Shown in pieces: positions 24,175-32,588 of a DNA stretch of 33,442 nucleotides (positions are counted from its first letter, which is position 1; each line of letters opens with the position of its first letter). The position numbers were made by a program, and so were the translations under genes. A model generated the notes under the pieces. The model was given only the letters and a program-made list of their open reading frames with translations. It was not told the DNA's origin and made no database searches. The DNA comes from Sedimentisphaerales bacterium. Lineage in GTDB: Bacteria; Planctomycetota; Phycisphaerae; Sedimentisphaerales; Anaerobacaceae. The DNA is taken from assembly GCA_016932095.1 (NCBI GenBank), contig JAFGDN010000090.1, positions 1 through 33,442 on the forward strand. Direction: 5' to 3'.

Positions 24175-24441
24175 ATGTCGAGAGAGTGTTTCTATACGGG
24201 TAAACGAGTATCGTTCGGAAATAGAATAGCCAGACGCGGCAAGGCCAAATACTTAGGCGGGGTGGGGCGAAAAATTACCGGCATAAGCAGAAGGAAATTC
24301 AAGCCGAATATCCAGAAGGTTCGCGCGATTGTCGATGGCAAAGGCGTGCGAATCAGGGTATCGGCAAAGGCGCTGAAAATGGGTCTTGTCGTGAAAAGGC
24401 AAAAGCGAAATTATAAGCCCGCCGAGAAGAAGGCCGGTTAA
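24175..24441 (+). CDS. rpmB: 50S ribosomal protein L28
   Basis: An 88-residue basic protein of the large ribosomal subunit. The N-terminus MSRECFYTGKRVSFGNRIARRGKAK fits the L28 pattern (usually CxxTGKxxxxGNxxSHSxxxT), with only one cysteine retained, and the core is SRRKFKPNIQKVRAIVDGKGVRIRVSAKALK. It is slightly longer than most L28 proteins (60-78) because of a Lys-rich tail. A strong ribosome site AAGGAG lies about nine bases before the ATG. A good terminator follows at 24471-24498. The gene is not beside rpmG as it often is in other phyla. Confidence 0.93.
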   Translation: MSRECFYTGKRVSFGNRIARRGKAKYLGGVGRKITGISRRKFKPNIQKVRAIVDGKGVRIRVSAKALKMGLVVKRQKRNYKPAEKKAG

Positions 24442-24470
24442 TATAAACAGCCGGTAAATGAACCATTAGA

Positions 24471-24498
24471 GCGAGGCGGGTTTGCGCCTCGCTTTTTT
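24471..24498 (+). terminator. intrinsic terminator after rpmB
   Basis: GCGAGGCG (24471-24478) and CGCCTCGC (24485-24492) form a perfect eight-pair GC-rich stem around GGTTTG, followed directly by six T (24493-24498). It sits 30 bases beyond the rpmB stop and 44 bases before gatC. Confidence 0.9.
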
Positions 24499-24541
24499 GA
24501 TTTACGCTGAATTAAGTCGAAGGATTGACAGGCCAGGCAAA

Positions 24542-24844
24542 ATGCAAAAAAAGATAGATGAAGCGCAGGTGAGAAAGGTCGCCAAATTAGCCCGGCTGGA
24601 GCTAAACGATAAAGAGGTCGAGGAATTCGCGGGCCAGCTTAGCGCGATTCTGGATTACGTTGCGAGAATGAATGAGCTGGATACCAATGACGTCGAGCCG
24701 CTGGCGCACTGCCTGCCGATTCATAACGTGTTTCGCGAAGATACCATAAAAGAATCCCTCGGAACGGAAAAAACACTGGCAAACGCGCCTCAGCAGGACG
24801 GCTCCTTTTTCAAAGTGCCCAAAATTTTAGAAGAACCGTCATAA
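24542..24844 (+). CDS. gatC: Asp-tRNA(Asn)/Glu-tRNA(Gln) amidotransferase subunit C
   Basis: A 100-residue subunit of the GatCAB complex that turns misacylated Glu-tRNA(Gln) or Asp-tRNA(Asn) into the correct form. It has the typical start, VRKVAKLARLELNDKEVEEFAGQLSAILDYV, and the conserved middle NELDTNDVEPLAH ... FREDTIKESL. The C-terminus DGSFFKVPKIL is also family-like. The ATG at 24542 is chosen; a TTG at 24482 lies inside the upstream terminator. An esterase gene separates it from gatA, breaking the usual gatC-gatA adjacency. Confidence 0.95.
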   Translation: MQKKIDEAQVRKVAKLARLELNDKEVEEFAGQLSAILDYVARMNELDTNDVEPLAHCLPIHNVFREDTIKESLGTEKTLANAPQQDGSFFKVPKILEEPS

Positions 24845-24897
24845 TTTATGATTTTTGGTTGCTGATTTTTGATTATATGAATTCAGGTGCACTGACA

Positions 24898-25647
24898 ATG
24901 AGAAAAGAATTTATCGGGCTGGTGATTTGTATTTGGTTAACGGGGTGTGCGGCGATGGGTTCTAAGGAAGTGAAACCGGGCAAGCAGAGACCACAGTCGT
25001 TCAGCAAAAAAATAACAATGACGGTGGATTGCAACTATCTTTTATACCTGCCGGTTGATTACGGCAAAGACGCGAAAAAGAAGTGGCCAATGATAATGTT
25101 CCTGCACGGCGCTGGAGAACGGGGCAATAACCTCAATCTTGTTACAAAACACGGACCGCCGAAAATGATTGCACGAGGGAAAAACTTCGAGTTCATCATC
25201 GTTTCTCCTCAATGCCCTGATAATATCTGGTGGCCGGAGCAGGCCGACGTCCTGATTAATTTGCTGGATGATGTTGAGGCAAGATACAAAGTTGATACAG
25301 ACAGGGTATATCTGACGGGCCTGAGTATGGGCGGTTTCGGGACGTGGATGCTTGCTTCGCGGTTCCCGCAGAGATTCGCGGCAATTGCCCCGATTTGCGG
25401 AGGCGGAGAACGATACGCGGCGAACCACCTTAAAAACGTCGGCGTATGGGCGTTTCATGGTGAAAAGGACAAGGTTGTGTCCGTTGAAAAATCGAAGGAA
25501 ATGGTCGAAGCGATAAACGCCTGCGGCGGAAATGCAAAACTCACAATTTACCCCGACGCTGAGCACGATTCCTGGACGCAGACCTACAATAAGCCGGAAC
25601 TTTACGAATGGTTTTTATCGCATCGTATAAGCGACAGAAAGAAATAA
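24898..25647 (+). CDS. lipoprotein alpha/beta hydrolase (phospholipase/carboxylesterase type)
   Basis: A 249-residue enzyme of the alpha/beta hydrolase fold, of the predicted-peptidase/esterase group (COG4099-like). A signal peptide ends in the lipobox LTGC|A. The oxyanion hole is probably in MFLHGAGERG, the nucleophile Ser143 in GLSMGG, the acid probably Asp191 (GEKDKVV) and the base His223 (AEHDSW). It is expected to act on the periplasmic side of a membrane, on an ester or peptide substrate not known here. The ATG at 24898 has AGGTG eight bases upstream. It lies between gatC and gatA, 10 bases ahead of gatA, so it is probably co-transcribed with tRNA-amidation genes although unrelated in function. 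Confidence 0.85.
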   Translation: MRKEFIGLVICIWLTGCAAMGSKEVKPGKQRPQSFSKKITMTVDCNYLLYLPVDYGKDAKKKWPMIMFLHGAGERGNNLNLVTKHGPPKMIARGKNFEFIIVSPQCPDNIWWPEQADVLINLLDDVEARYKVDTDRVYLTGLSMGGFGTWMLASRFPQRFAAIAPICGGGERYAANHLKNVGVWAFHGEKDKVVSVEKSKEMVEAINACGGNAKLTIYPDAEHDSWTQTYNKPELYEWFLSHRISDRKK

Positions 25648-25657
25648 CCTCTCCGAA

Positions 25658-27124
25658 ATGAACCAGCTAAGCGCAAAAGAATTGAGAGATAAAATCAAGG
25701 CCGGCGAAATAAAAAGCGTTGAGGCGACGAAGGCGGTATTTGAACGCATCGCAAAGGTTGAGCCGACGGTCGGGGCTTATATAAGCATATTTGAAGAGCA
25801 GGCGCTCGCCAAAGCGGCCCAGGTCGATAAGCGAATTGCCGGAGGTGAAAAGGTCGGGGAGCTTGCGGGTTTGCCTGTGGCTGTAAAAGACAACATGTGC
25901 ACAACGTTCGGGACGACGACGTGCGCATCGAAAATATTGGCCAACTTTCACGCGCCGTATAACGCTACCGTGGTTGAGAAATTATTGTCGTCTGACGCGA
26001 TTATAGCGGGCAAGACCAACCTCGACGAGTTTGCGATGGGTTCGAGCACCGAAAACTCGGGGCTTAAGCGCACCGTCAATCCCTGGGATATAGAAAGAGT
26101 GCCGGGGGGAAGCTCGGGCGGCTCGGCAGCGGGCTTGGCGGCGGGGCTTTGCTTTGCGGCTCTTGGTTCGGATACCGGCGGGTCGATACGGCTGCCGGCG
26201 AGCTTTTGCGGCGTCGTGGGTTTGAAGCCGACTTACGGCAGGGTATCACGTTACGGCCTTGTCGCCTATGGCTCAAGCTTGGACCAGATTGGGCCTGTAA
26301 CACAGACGGTCGAAGATTGCGCCCTAATGATGAACGTCATAGCAGGTTATGACCCGGCTGACAGCACGAGCGTCGATGAAAAAACCGCCCCTTTATGCGA
26401 CTACCTCGCAAAATTAGACGAGCCGGTTAAGGGATTGAAAATCGGCATTGCGCCGAAATTTAACGCAGGGGCAGATGAACAGGTGCGAAAGGCAATCGAT
26501 GAGGCGATAAACACATATCGAAACCTCGGTGCAGCCATAATAGAAATTGATATGCCCCACTTCGATTACGCAATAGCGGCTTATTATATGGTCGCTACGG
26601 CTGAGGCGTCGAGCAACCTGTCCCGTTACGACGGCGTGCATTACGGCCACAGGACACGCAATCCGAATGATTACATCGAGGTTTACACAAAATCGCGGGC
26701 AGAGGGCTTCGGCAAAGAGGTCAAACGCAGAATAATGTTAGGCACATACGCCCTTTCGAGCGGCTATTACGACGCTTATTACCTCAAGGCGTTAAAGGTA
26801 AGAAACCTGATACGCGGGGATTTCGTCAGTGTTTTCGAGAAATGCGATTGTATTATGATGCCTGTCTCGCCGACGACCGCCTTCAAAATGGGTGAAAAGC
26901 TCGACGACCCCCTGAAAATGTACCTGTCGGACATATACACAATAGCTGTGAACCTGGCTGGTATCCCCGGAATAAGCATTCCCTGCGGCTTTGACGATAA
27001 AAACCTGCCAATCGGATTACAGATACTGGCACCGGCGTTCGGCGAGGAAAACCTATTGAGAATAGCTCGTATGTACGAGAAACAAACTGACTGGCACAGA
27101 AAACGGCCTAATTTGAATGGGTAA
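25658..27124 (+). CDS. gatA: Asp-tRNA(Asn)/Glu-tRNA(Gln) amidotransferase subunit A
   Basis: A 488-residue amidase-signature enzyme that releases ammonia from glutamine for transamidation. The catalytic Ser-cisSer-Lys triad is in place: Lys in PVAVKDN, cis-Ser in PGGSSGGSAAG and the nucleophilic Ser in SDTGGSIRLPA. The length is normal for the family. A Ser-rich core and the C-terminal GIPGISIPCGFDDKNLPIGLQ are typical. Its end overlaps gatB by eight bases, which couples production of the two subunits that must be present in equal amounts. Together with gatB and gatC this implies the indirect route to Gln- or Asn-tRNA. Confidence 0.97.
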   Translation: MNQLSAKELRDKIKAGEIKSVEATKAVFERIAKVEPTVGAYISIFEEQALAKAAQVDKRIAGGEKVGELAGLPVAVKDNMCTTFGTTTCASKILANFHAPYNATVVEKLLSSDAIIAGKTNLDEFAMGSSTENSGLKRTVNPWDIERVPGGSSGGSAAGLAAGLCFAALGSDTGGSIRLPASFCGVVGLKPTYGRVSRYGLVAYGSSLDQIGPVTQTVEDCALMMNVIAGYDPADSTSVDEKTAPLCDYLAKLDEPVKGLKIGIAPKFNAGADEQVRKAIDEAINTYRNLGAAIIEIDMPHFDYAIAAYYMVATAEASSNLSRYDGVHYGHRTRNPNDYIEVYTKSRAEGFGKEVKRRIMLGTYALSSGYYDAYYLKALKVRNLIRGDFVSVFEKCDCIMMPVSPTTAFKMGEKLDDPLKMYLSDIYTIAVNLAGIPGISIPCGFDDKNLPIGLQILAPAFGEENLLRIARMYEKQTDWHRKRPNLNG

Positions 27125-28580
27125 TTTAGAATATAAAGTATTGGTTGGCCTTGAAATACACGTGCAGCTTTGCACGCAGACGAAGATGTTCTGCGGCTGC
27201 GCACTGAGTTTCGCCGAGGAACCAAACAGCAGGGTTTGCCCAGTTTGCCTCGGTATGCCGGGTTCGCTACCGGTGATGAACAAGCAGGCGGTTGAGTTTG
27301 CGATTTTGGCGGGAATGGCGCTGAATTGTCAGATTGCCCAATTTACCAAATGGGACCGCAAAAGCTATTATTATCCAGATTTACCGAAGAATTATCAAAT
27401 AAGTCAATACGATTTACCCTTGGCCATAAATGGTTATATCGAAATACCAACGGATAATGGAATAAAAAAAATCAGAATCATACGAGCACATTTAGAGGAG
27501 GATGCAGGTAAGAATTTGCATACGGCAGGTAATTTTTCACTTGTGGATTTAAATCGCGCGGGAACTCCACTGCTTGAAATTGTTACTGAGCCGGATATGA
27601 ACAGCGCCATCGAGGTGCGGGCGCTTGCGGAGGAACTGCAGCGAATCGTCAGATACTTGGGCGTCTCGGAAGCGGATATGCAAAAGGGGCATATGCGCTT
27701 CGAGCCAAACGTCAACCTTGTTATTACAAGAGCAGGCCAGGAATTCAAAACCCCGATTGTCGAAGTCAAAAACCTCAACAGCTTCAAGGCGCTGGAAAAC
27801 AGCATCAATTATGAAATCGGCAGGCAGCTCGACCGCTTCAACGAAACAGGTGAAGTTATGGAAATGGGCAACAAGAGCACACGCGGCTGGGACGATGCAA
27901 AAGAAGTTACGGTTTTACAGCGGGAAAAAGAGGAGGCCCACGATTATCGCTATTTCCCCGACCCCGACCTTGTGCCGGTTGAGACGAATGAAGATTGGTT
28001 AATCCCGATACAGGAACGACTTTGCGAGCTGCCATTGAAAAAACGGTTGCGTTACGTCAAAGAATACGGCTTAAGCGATTATGACGCCGGGGTATTGACA
28101 AGTGAGCGGGCAACCGCCGACTTTTTTGAGAATGCCGTGAAATCAGGCGGCGAGCCAAAACGTGTTTGCAATCTGCTAACCCAATATTTTCAGAAACGTG
28201 CAAACGAAAGAGGGTGCAATCTGACCGAATTGGGAGTCAAACCGCAACAAGTTGCCGCTTTGGCAAAAATGTTGGAGAAAGAAGAAATCAGTGCAACTGC
28301 TGCCGCTGCAATAAGCGATGCGGTTGTCCTATCTGAAGATTTGGACCCCGGTAAGTATGCTCAGGAACACAACCTGTTGCAAAAAAGCGACGCAGGTGAG
28401 CTTGAGGCAATTGTCGAGGAGGTCATTAAGGCCAATCCGCAGGCGGTTGAGGATTTCAAGGCGGGCGGCAAAAAGAGCGGCAAAGCGAAGGGCTTTTTGT
28501 TAGGCCAGGTTATGCAAAAAACAAAAGGCAGGGCAAATCCCAAAGTGGCCGCGGAAATCCTTGACAGGAAACTTGCCTGA
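27117..28580 (+). CDS. gatB: Asp-tRNA(Asn)/Glu-tRNA(Gln) amidotransferase subunit B
   Basis: A 487-residue subunit that binds the misacylated tRNA, phosphorylates its side chain with ATP and accepts ammonia from GatA. The N-terminus YKVLVGLEIHVQLCTQTKMFCGC is canonical; the zinc ligands are C-x-C (FCGC) and C-x2-C (VCPVC). The Yqey-like tail domain (about 340-487) ends GRANPKVAAEILDRKL, typical of a tRNA-binding helical tail. It starts inside the last codons of gatA. No terminator hairpin is evident after it. Confidence 0.97.
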   Translation: MGNLEYKVLVGLEIHVQLCTQTKMFCGCALSFAEEPNSRVCPVCLGMPGSLPVMNKQAVEFAILAGMALNCQIAQFTKWDRKSYYYPDLPKNYQISQYDLPLAINGYIEIPTDNGIKKIRIIRAHLEEDAGKNLHTAGNFSLVDLNRAGTPLLEIVTEPDMNSAIEVRALAEELQRIVRYLGVSEADMQKGHMRFEPNVNLVITRAGQEFKTPIVEVKNLNSFKALENSINYEIGRQLDRFNETGEVMEMGNKSTRGWDDAKEVTVLQREKEEAHDYRYFPDPDLVPVETNEDWLIPIQERLCELPLKKRLRYVKEYGLSDYDAGVLTSERATADFFENAVKSGGEPKRVCNLLTQYFQKRANERGCNLTELGVKPQQVAALAKMLEKEEISATAAAAISDAVVLSEDLDPGKYAQEHNLLQKSDAGELEAIVEEVIKANPQAVEDFKAGGKKSGKAKGFLLGQVMQKTKGRANPKVAAEILDRKLA

Positions 28581-28668
28581 TATTTATAATAAGATGTTTG
28601 TCGCTGATTTACAAATAAATCATCACTAAAAAACAGGATTTTAAATATCTCCACAAATTTTTCTGGAC

Positions 28669-28842
28669 ATTTGCCCCCGGCTCATTAATATTACCTGATA
28701 GAGTTGGGAGAAAAAAGATGCCGATAAGTGTATGTAATTTTGGCATGCAACTCTGGCGTATGTCGAATGGGGGTGTTGGAGAGGGAAGTTTGTTTGTCTA
28801 TCTAAATGGGGTCGAACATATAAATCAGCGATTTGCCCCCGG
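28669..28842. repeat. pair of 12-base direct repeats upstream of the kinase gene
   Basis: ATTTGCCCCCGG occurs at 28669-28680 and again at 28831-28842, 162 bases apart and in the same orientation. The repeats bracket a possible small gene (28718-28903) and precede the histidine kinase. They could be binding sites for the regulator next door, but nothing else supports that. Confidence 0.4.
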
Positions 28843-28903
28843 ATTATCGGTTTACATAATTGTGATTAAAATCTGTTTATATTTAGATGACAGATGGAGA
28901 TGA
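28718..28903 (+). CDS. possible small protein ahead of the histidine kinase
   Basis: A 61-residue frame, MPISVCNFGMQLWRMSNGGV... to LDDRWR, of no known family. Support comes from a good ribosome site (GGGAG, seven bases before ATG) and from the stop, which lies four bases before the preferred kinase start, as in a coupled operon. The amino acid composition includes a hydrophobic run (SVYIIVIKICLYL). It may also be a chance frame, as it is short and has no recognised relatives. Confidence 0.35.
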   Translation: MPISVCNFGMQLWRMSNGGVGEGSLFVYLNGVEHINQRFAPGLSVYIIVIKICLYLDDRWR

Positions 28904-28907
28904 TACC

Positions 28908-31457
28908 ATGCCCAGAGCAGGGAAAAGCAGTGAGTTGAAAAAACCGGTTAGAAAAGGACAAAAACAATCGGTTAAGATAAAGCTGCTTCGCCGGCAGGCA
29001 CAAAAGAAGACGGCCGATATCCCCGCCGCTCAAATCAAAACATGGTTCGTAGATATTCTGCGGAACATGAGCGATTTGATATGGGAGGTCGATGAGAACG
29101 GCGTTTTCACCTGGTGCACGGGCGCTGCCGAAGACATTTTCGGCGTAACCAGCGGGGAATTGACAGGTAAAAGCTTGTTTGATTTTATGGATGCCGGAGA
29201 AGCACAGCGGGCGAAAAACCTTTTCGAGGACAGAGCCATTCGGAAAAAACCCGTTAAAGATGTAGAAGTGTGCCTTGAAGACAGGCAGGGAAAACGACAC
29301 TGGTTATATATAAACGGCGTTCCCGTAATCGACAACAAAGGACTGCTGAAAGGTTACTCAGGCATATACAGAGACATCACCACACTCAAAAAAGCCGAGG
29401 AGTCGCTGCGTGAAAGCGAGCTTAAATTCAGAACCCTGGCGGACGAGGCGTTCAATGGCGTCGCGATACACGACGGCCAAAGGATAATCGAGATAAATAA
29501 AGCTTTCGGCCTGATGTGGGGCTACGACACCGCGGAAGCCGCCGGTATGAAAATTGATGAATTCTTCGCTCCTGAATGCCGTGCGGATATGAAAAGTAAG
29601 GTCCAATCCGATTATGACAAACCGTATGTAACAACCGCGGTCAGAAAGAACGGGACAAGATTCCGGCTGGAAGTAACGGGCAAATTCATAACATACAAAG
29701 GCCAAAAGGTGCGTATTGCGACAGTTAGAGATATAACCGAACAGAGCACAGTGGAGAACGCATTACAGGAGAGTGAAGAACGGCTAAAGACGGCTGTGGA
29801 CGCGGCGGAACTCGGAATATGGGACTGGAACCTGGTCAGCGGTCAAATCGTCTGGGCAGGTCATAATGCCCGGCTGTTCGGCTACAAAAAGGGAGAGTTT
29901 GACGGACGCTACGAGACGTTCGAAAAAAGAATTCACCCGGATGACATCGCCGGATTGAACGCGGCAATTAAAAAAGCCAAAAAAGAAAAATCGGAATATT
30001 TCCGTGAATATCGCGTGATTTGGCCCGACGGGACGCTGCGCTGGATAGCCGGCAGGGGCCGGTTCATCTATGACGCGACCGGTCGAGCAGTCAGAATGGT
30101 CGGCGCCGCCCAGGATATCACTATGCATAAAAGCATAGAAGAAAGCTTAAGAAAAGAACGGCAGGAAATCAGGACCATTATCGACTCTTTACCAATAATA
30201 GTTTTTTATAAAGATAAAAAAGGAAGATTTGTGCGCGTCAACAAGACACTTGCTGAATCGCTGAACATACCCGAAGAAAAATTTTTGGGAAAAACCGTTT
30301 TTGACCTTTATTCCGCCAAGATTGCACAAGGTATGACAAAAGACGACAACGAGGTTTTTAATTCAGGACAACCCAAGCTCAACATAATCGAGCAATATGA
30401 ATCCGCAAGAGGCCCAAGATGGGTGCAGACAGATAAGTTTCCGATTTTCGATAAAGACGGCGTTCTGGTTGGTCTAGTTGGTTTTGCCCAAGACATCACT
30501 GAGCGCAAACAGGCTGAGGAGGCACTGATAAAGGCAGAGAATGAAAAAGCGACAATTTTAAATACCATGTCGGAACTTGTGGCATATCAGGATGCCGAAC
30601 ACAGAATCATATGGGCAAACAGAGCTGCGGGTGAATCGGCCGGTTCCGCTGCGGAAGAGCTGCTTGGACGTTATTGTTATGAGGTATGGCAAGGACGCAA
30701 CAAGCCCTGCGTAAATTGTCCTGTTGAAAAGGCGTGGAAAACCGGCCGATTAGAAACCGAAGCAATTCACAGTCCAGATGGCAGAGTGTGGTCTATACGT
30801 GCTAATCCCGTCAAAAATAAAACGGGCGATGTCGTAGGGGTGGTAGAGATAACATCAGACATCACCGAGCGCAAGCAGGCGGAACACAAGCTCCTTGAGT
30901 ATCAAAAACAGCTCAAGCGTCTGGCGGCGCAATTGGCTTTGACCGAGGAGCGGGAGCGCCGACGAATAGCCGGCGAACTCCACGACCACGTAGGCCAGTC
31001 GCTTGCACTGGCAAAAATCAAAATCGATACACTGCACGCCTCGGCGACGTCTCAGCCGTTGCCCCAGGCCCTCGAAGATATAAGCGGCTCGCTTGAAAAG
31101 GCAATCCAAGAAACAAGGTCGCTGACGTTTGACCTTAGCAACCCGATACTTTATGAATTGGGATTTGAGGCGGCAGTCGCTGAATGGCTCAACGAACACG
31201 TCAAACCAAAATACGGCATCTCAATCGAGTTTAACGCGGACGACAATCCCAAACCCCTCAACGACGATATGAAAGTAATGATATTCAGAAACGTCCGCGA
31301 GCTGCTTATTAATATAATCAAGTATGCAAAGGCCGACAAGGTCAAGGTTTCGATTAGCAGAATCGACAATTCAATGCAGGTTCTGGTCGAAGACAACGGC
31401 GTCGGCTTCGACCCGGCAGAAGTGAAAAAGACGTCCGGAAAAAAGGAAAAATTCTGA
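28908..31457 (+). CDS. multi-PAS sensor histidine kinase, cut short by an in-frame TGA
   Basis: An 849-residue cytoplasmic kinase with five PAS domains (about 50-165, 174-286, 292-414, 421-541, 548-665). The fifth has clustered cysteines (GRNKPCVNCPVEKA) that might bind a metal or cofactor. A HisKA_3 domain follows, with the phospho-acceptor His692 in GELHDHVGQSLA, then a HATPase domain with N box FRNVRELLINIIKYAKA and G1 box DNGVGFD. No membrane segment is present. At codon 850 a TGA replaces the first residue of the G2 box; the frame goes on at 31458-31586. The ATG at 28908 has GGAG eight bases upstream; ATG at 28887 is an alternative. Without the G2 box ATP binding should be impaired. It is paired with the regulator downstream. 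Confidence 0.8.
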   Translation: MPRAGKSSELKKPVRKGQKQSVKIKLLRRQAQKKTADIPAAQIKTWFVDILRNMSDLIWEVDENGVFTWCTGAAEDIFGVTSGELTGKSLFDFMDAGEAQRAKNLFEDRAIRKKPVKDVEVCLEDRQGKRHWLYINGVPVIDNKGLLKGYSGIYRDITTLKKAEESLRESELKFRTLADEAFNGVAIHDGQRIIEINKAFGLMWGYDTAEAAGMKIDEFFAPECRADMKSKVQSDYDKPYVTTAVRKNGTRFRLEVTGKFITYKGQKVRIATVRDITEQSTVENALQESEERLKTAVDAAELGIWDWNLVSGQIVWAGHNARLFGYKKGEFDGRYETFEKRIHPDDIAGLNAAIKKAKKEKSEYFREYRVIWPDGTLRWIAGRGRFIYDATGRAVRMVGAAQDITMHKSIEESLRKERQEIRTIIDSLPIIVFYKDKKGRFVRVNKTLAESLNIPEEKFLGKTVFDLYSAKIAQGMTKDDNEVFNSGQPKLNIIEQYESARGPRWVQTDKFPIFDKDGVLVGLVGFAQDITERKQAEEALIKAENEKATILNTMSELVAYQDAEHRIIWANRAAGESAGSAAEELLGRYCYEVWQGRNKPCVNCPVEKAWKTGRLETEAIHSPDGRVWSIRANPVKNKTGDVVGVVEITSDITERKQAEHKLLEYQKQLKRLAAQLALTEERERRRIAGELHDHVGQSLALAKIKIDTLHASATSQPLPQALEDISGSLEKAIQETRSLTFDLSNPILYELGFEAAVAEWLNEHVKPKYGISIEFNADDNPKPLNDDMKVMIFRNVRELLINIIKYAKADKVKVSISRIDNSMQVLVEDNGVGFDPAEVKKTSGKKEKF

Positions 31458-31586
31458 TTATTCAGCACACGCGAAAGCATCGAACAGTTAGGCGGACGTT
31501 TCGAAATTGCTTCGAAACCAGGCGCCGGCTGCAGGGCCGTAATGACAGTTCCTTTGAAACAACGGGACCTCGAAAAGGAGGAATAA
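31458..31586 (+). pseudogene. detached C-terminal end of the histidine kinase
   Basis: After the TGA at 31455-31457 the same frame continues for 42 codons, LFSTRESIEQLGGRFEIASK..., ending VPLKQRDLEKEE and TAA at 31584-31586. This is exactly the G2 box and last strands of HATPase domains, which usually read F-G-L-(F/Y)-S-x-R-E-R-I-E-x-L-G-G. Only one residue, the glycine, is missing, and GGA to TGA is a single base change. The TAA is two bases before the response regulator ATG, the expected place for the end of a coupled kinase gene. Confidence 0.85.
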
Positions 31587-31588
31587 TT

Positions 31589-32242
31589 ATGACCGTAAAA
31601 ATTTTACTGGCTGACGACCACGCGATTATCCGCCAGGGCCTATGTGCTCTTCTGGAGAAACACCCCGATTTTGAGGTGGTAGGCGCCGTCGAAAATGGGC
31701 TAAAAGCAATCGAGCTTGTCGGAGAGCTTAAACCAAATATTGTGATTATGGACGTAACTATGCCCAACCTCAACGGCATCGACGCTGCCCGCAGGATACT
31801 TGAGAAATCGCGCAGTGTAAAAATCATAGCGCTATCGATGCATTCGAATCGACGGTTCGTGGCTGAAATGCTCGAGGCGGGCGCACTGGCTTATATCCTG
31901 AAAGAATGTCTGTTCGACGAGCTGGTCGAGGCGATAAGAACTGTCTTAAACGGAAGAATCTACCTGAGCCCAAAAATCACGGGCATCGTCGTCGATGATT
32001 ATATCAAACGTATGTCGCCCGAATATCAGCAGGAAACAGTCCCCCTGACCGAACGAGAACGGGAGGTCCTACAGCTTTTAGCCGAGGGTAAAAGCACAAA
32101 ACAGATTGCCCTGCGGCTTCACGTCAGTGATAAAACCATCGAATCAAACAGGCGAAATATTATGGAAAAGCTTCAAATTCACAGTATAGCCGAGCTTACA
32201 AAATACGCCGTCCGCGAGGGAATAACGCCTTTAGATTCATAG
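31589..32242 (+). CDS. NarL/FixJ-family response regulator
   Basis: A 217-residue transcription factor. The receiver domain (about 3-120) has the acidic pocket at ADDH and the phospho-acceptor Asp55 in IVIMDVTMPNLNG, the switch Ser/Thr in IIALSMHSN and the Lys in AYILKEC. A LuxR-type helix-turn-helix follows (about 152-212: LTEREREVLQLLAEGKSTKQIALRLHVSDKTIESNRRNIMEKL). A strong ribosome site, AAGGAGG, lies nine bases before the ATG and within the end of the kinase gene, so the pair is translationally coupled. If the kinase is dead, this regulator may depend on other phosphate donors. No target promoter is known. Confidence 0.95.
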   Translation: MTVKILLADDHAIIRQGLCALLEKHPDFEVVGAVENGLKAIELVGELKPNIVIMDVTMPNLNGIDAARRILEKSRSVKIIALSMHSNRRFVAEMLEAGALAYILKECLFDELVEAIRTVLNGRIYLSPKITGIVVDDYIKRMSPEYQQETVPLTEREREVLQLLAEGKSTKQIALRLHVSDKTIESNRRNIMEKLQIHSIAELTKYAVREGITPLDS

Positions 32243-32588
32243 TTTTTTGTTAATTTAGGCAAATCCAGAGAGTTTTGAAACTCTTTAGTGTCATTTTATG
32301 ACAATGAATTATTCCTTTTCCCTATGTGTTCTTGCGGTTTTCCGAAGCAATTATTCAGAAACTTCCTAATTGGCTTTCATTGTCAATAGGCCGATAAAAT
32401 ATGTGAATACAGGATTAGGTCTTAATGTTCGGATTATGGGGGGCATAGACGTTGAACGTAAGCTTACCGATTTGGGGCCTGTTTTTGTAGAGGTCACCTT
32501 AGTCAGGGATGACCGACAGCTGTCTCGCCGAGGAAAGCAATTCTAACTAACCGCCTGCGAATTTAATCGTCGCGGCGGCTGTCTGAAC
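32243..32588. other. intergenic region with a possible gene remnant
   Basis: About 345 bases between two convergent genes. One frame from TTG 32370 (or GTG 32403) to TAA 32544-32546 encodes ...TGLGLNVRIMGGIDVE... and VEVTLVRDDRQLSRRGKQF, which reads like protein but has no ribosome site and no recognised family; it could be a remnant. No clear terminator hairpin was seen for either neighbour. Confidence 0.3.

Noticed and set aside
28887-28907. Alternative kinase start at 28887
   Set aside because: No ribosome site precedes it, while the ATG at 28908 has GGAG at eight bases; still possible.
31455-31457. Alternative genetic code with TGA as glycine
   Set aside because: TGA ends several intact genes here (for example hisH and the glycosyltransferase), with normal overlaps to the next gene; a local mutation or error is simpler.
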